From assembly GCF_010993955.1 (NCBI RefSeq), contig NZ_WIXL01000019.1:1-36583 (forward strand): DNA of 36,583 bases, read 5' to 3'. This stretch comes from Oceanobacillus halotolerans (GTDB taxonomy: Bacteria > Bacillota > Bacilli > Bacillales > Amphibacillaceae). The position numbers and the translations under genes are program-made. The notes under the pieces were generated by a model. The model had not been told where the DNA came from. It saw only the letters and a program-made list of their open reading frames with translations, and did no database searches. Positions 34,010 to 36,583 of this stretch are shown here, piece after piece; position 1 is the stretch's first letter; every line of letters begins with the position of its first letter.

Positions 34010-34038
34010 TTGACACCGTTTATAGGGTTTTCTATACT
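34010..34038 (+). promoter_or_regulatory. Strong sigma-A promoter just after dusB
   Basis: TTGACA (34010-34015), 17 nt, TATACT (34033-34038). One mismatch from full consensus. Transcription would start near 34045, only about 12 nt before a terminator hairpin. Confidence 0.65.
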
Positions 34039-34056
34039 AACTAACAAGCAGGAATT

Positions 34057-34087
34057 CTGTCAGTTGATAAACTGGCAGTGTTTTTTA
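34057..34087 (+). terminator. Rho-independent terminator after dusB
   Basis: CTGTCAGTT pairs with AACTGGCAG around a 4-nt loop and is followed by TGTTTTTT. It could end both the folate operon and a short RNA from the promoter at 34010. Confidence 0.8.
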
Positions 34088-34101
34088 TGGAAAGGTGAGA
34101 A

Positions 34102-34430
34102 AGTAAAAAAAGTTGGACTCATTACTGCCTTTTATAGGAAAGGCCACGTCCAGCTTCGACGGACAGGACGTGACGATTTTAGCCAGTGAGAGCGATTGAC
34201 ATCCTAGTGCCGATAGACATAAGGACGCACGGGTTTTCATCGGCCAGCGCCTACCCCCTCGAGGTCATAAGTCCATCCTCATTACGCGCAAAAAGCACCA
34301 CGTCGAGGCTTGGCTTATACTTGGCAGATAAGAAAGTATAAAACTTTCTTACTGCATAAGTGCGGCTAAGGATTTCGGCGAAAAGACAAGCTTTCTAATC
34401 GGGGGTGATCAAGGCACTTCTAGCTTTTGT
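34102..34430 (+). repeat. Composite repeat (modules D and C) between dusB and lysS
   Basis: Begins with module D (34102-34148, matching 26993-27038), then a hairpin ACGTCC...GGACGT (about 34147-34172), a unique-looking stretch and module C (34247-34417), ending TAGCTTTTGTTC. The X signature and module A are absent, so module C here lies in a different surrounding repeat. No target-site duplication found. Bases 34431-34687 hold only the lysS promoter region. Confidence 0.65.
34247..34417 (+). repeat. Module C, multi-hairpin repeat
   Basis: Outer stem GCGCCT (34247-34252) / AGGCAC (34412-34417), one mismatch, continued by CCCCC/GGGGG. The TAAGTC/GGCTTA stem and AAGAAAG/CTTTCTT hairpin are kept; the third hairpin is shortened (about 8 bp lost). 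Confidence 0.75.
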
Positions 34431-34585
34431 TCAGTAAGGCAAGCAAAATATTATGCTTGTTGTTCATAGTGTACTTAGTGTCATGAAGGCATGATGAAGG
34501 GTCATAGCCTTAATTTCTCTACCACTCTATAATGATGTACATAATAAGGCGCATACGATGAAATTCTTTTCCATTTTCTATATAC

Positions 34586-34591
34586 TATAAT
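34586..34591 (+). promoter_or_regulatory. -10 element of the likely lysS promoter
   Basis: TATAAT in an AT-rich stretch about 97 nt before the lysS start; the -35 (TTCTTT, 34564-34569) is weak. Confidence 0.4.
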
Positions 34592-34666
34592 ATGTTATGA
34601 AAATGGATAGATCTATCACTGTTTTACAATAGAAATGGAAGATAAATATGAGGGTTTAATGAATAA

Positions 34667-36169
<1,503 letters not shown>

Positions 36170-36207
36170 TGGAGAAATGATTAACGAGAAAGATAAAGGG
36201 TACAATA

Positions 36208-36259
36208 AAAAGTAGATAATCTATTTGGACATATCTTAATAGGTTATCTACTATTTTTA
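36208..36259 (+). terminator. Rho-independent terminator of lysS
   Basis: AGTAGATAATCTATT pairs with AATAGGTTATCTACT (one mismatch) and is followed by ATTTTTA. Confidence 0.85.
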
Positions 36260-36387
36260 TATATTATAGAATACATTTATTTCCTTCTATTTTTACTTGA
36301 TTTCTAAACATGAAAATGTTAAATTAAAAAGCGTCGCATTAAGCGAACAGCAAAAGAAGGTCATCACAAAATAATATTAAAATGTTG

Positions 36388-36416
36388 TTGACTTTAAAAG
36401 TCACACATGGTATATT
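36388..36416 (+). promoter_or_regulatory. rRNA operon promoter P1
   Basis: TTGACT (36388-36393), 17 nt, TATATT (36411-36416). It is the upstream one of a tandem pair spaced 74 nt apart, the usual rrn arrangement. Confidence 0.7.
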
Positions 36417-36461
36417 AATAAAGTCGCTTTAAGATATGACATTTAACAACAAAAAATATCA

Positions 36462-36490
36462 TTGACAAATTAAAAGCGAAATGATATAAT
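36462..36490 (+). promoter_or_regulatory. rRNA operon promoter P2
   Basis: TTGACA (36462-36467), 17 nt, TATAAT (36485-36490): full consensus with an AT-rich upstream region. Start of transcription near 36497. Confidence 0.85.
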
Positions 36491-36495
36491 TTAAA

Positions 36496-36532
36496 AGTTG
36501 TCATTAAAACAACTCATTTTGCTCCTTGAAAA
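36496..36532 (+). promoter_or_regulatory. rRNA leader antitermination site (boxB-like hairpin and boxA)
   Basis: AGTTGT (36496-36501) pairs with ACAACT (36509-36514) as a small boxB-like hairpin; TGCTCCTTGAAAA (36520-36532) is the boxA sequence of Bacillus rRNA leaders, bound by NusB/S10. The 16S rRNA gene is expected beyond 36583. Confidence 0.75.
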
Positions 36533-36583
36533 CTGAACAAAACAACCAGTATGTCAAGTACGAATGAAAGCTAAGAATTTCGT

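Noticed and set aside
1-34430. CRISPR array
   Set aside because: The repeats are dispersed kilobases apart, long and hairpin-structured; no regular short repeats with unique spacers are present.

Overview
The window is a low-GC Firmicutes chromosome segment with the gene order of the Bacillus subtilis glmU-to-rrnJ region. Every protein gene lies on the + strand. The sporulation set (spoVC/pth, fin, spoVT, yabP-yabQ, spoIIE, yabS-prkD) shows an endospore former. Divergence from B. subtilis and the many long structured intergenic repeats suggest a Bacillaceae genus outside Bacillus proper, perhaps an Oceanobacillus/Virgibacillus-like halotolerant lineage; that placement is inference.

Layout: 1-230 end of a repeat; 348-4460 glmU-prs-rplY(ctc)-pth-fin (cell-wall precursor, PRPP, ribosome, sporulation switch); 4654-5296 repeat element; 5369-9592 mfd and spoVT; 9666-10296 repeat element; 10355-15532 yabM-yabN-rqcP-yabP-yabQ-divIC-yabR; about 15656-16364 repeat element; 16410-16483 a tRNA-Met on the minus strand; 16793-19243 spoIIE; about 19340-19916 repeats; 19983-25873 yabS-prkD-tilS-hprT-ftsH; 25921-27060 repeats; 27114-30724 coaX-hslO-yacD-cysK; 30800-31013 short repeat element; 31119-33998 folP-folB-folK-yazB-dusB; 34102-34430 repeats; 34688-36169 lysS; 36388-36583 tandem promoters and leader of an rRNA operon whose 16S gene lies past the end.

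The most unusual content is a nested family of non-coding repeats filling almost every spacer between transcription units. Outer elements have imperfect terminal inverted repeats (GGCTSTTTT...AAAAGAGCC); the 643-bp copy between fin and mfd is flanked by a perfect 8-bp direct repeat. Inside lie hairpin units (called X here), often as an inverted pair. Their terminal, middle and loop stems differ in sequence between copies yet remain complementary within a copy, which points to a selected or maintained structure. X units carry two further inserts: a roughly 50-bp module A bordered by short direct repeats (uninterrupted sites also occur here), and a roughly 170-bp multi-hairpin module C sitting at the loop of X. 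No transposase is encoded.

Other points: the p-aminobenzoate genes (pabB-pabA-pabC) expected between cysK and folP are missing and a miniature repeat element sits there; the yabP ribosome-binding site is in a hairpin that a predicted sigma-E transcript would lack; spoVT has a near-perfect sigma-G promoter and a 12-codon leader overlapping its start; a strong promoter followed almost at once by a terminator after dusB could make a RNA of about 42 nt.
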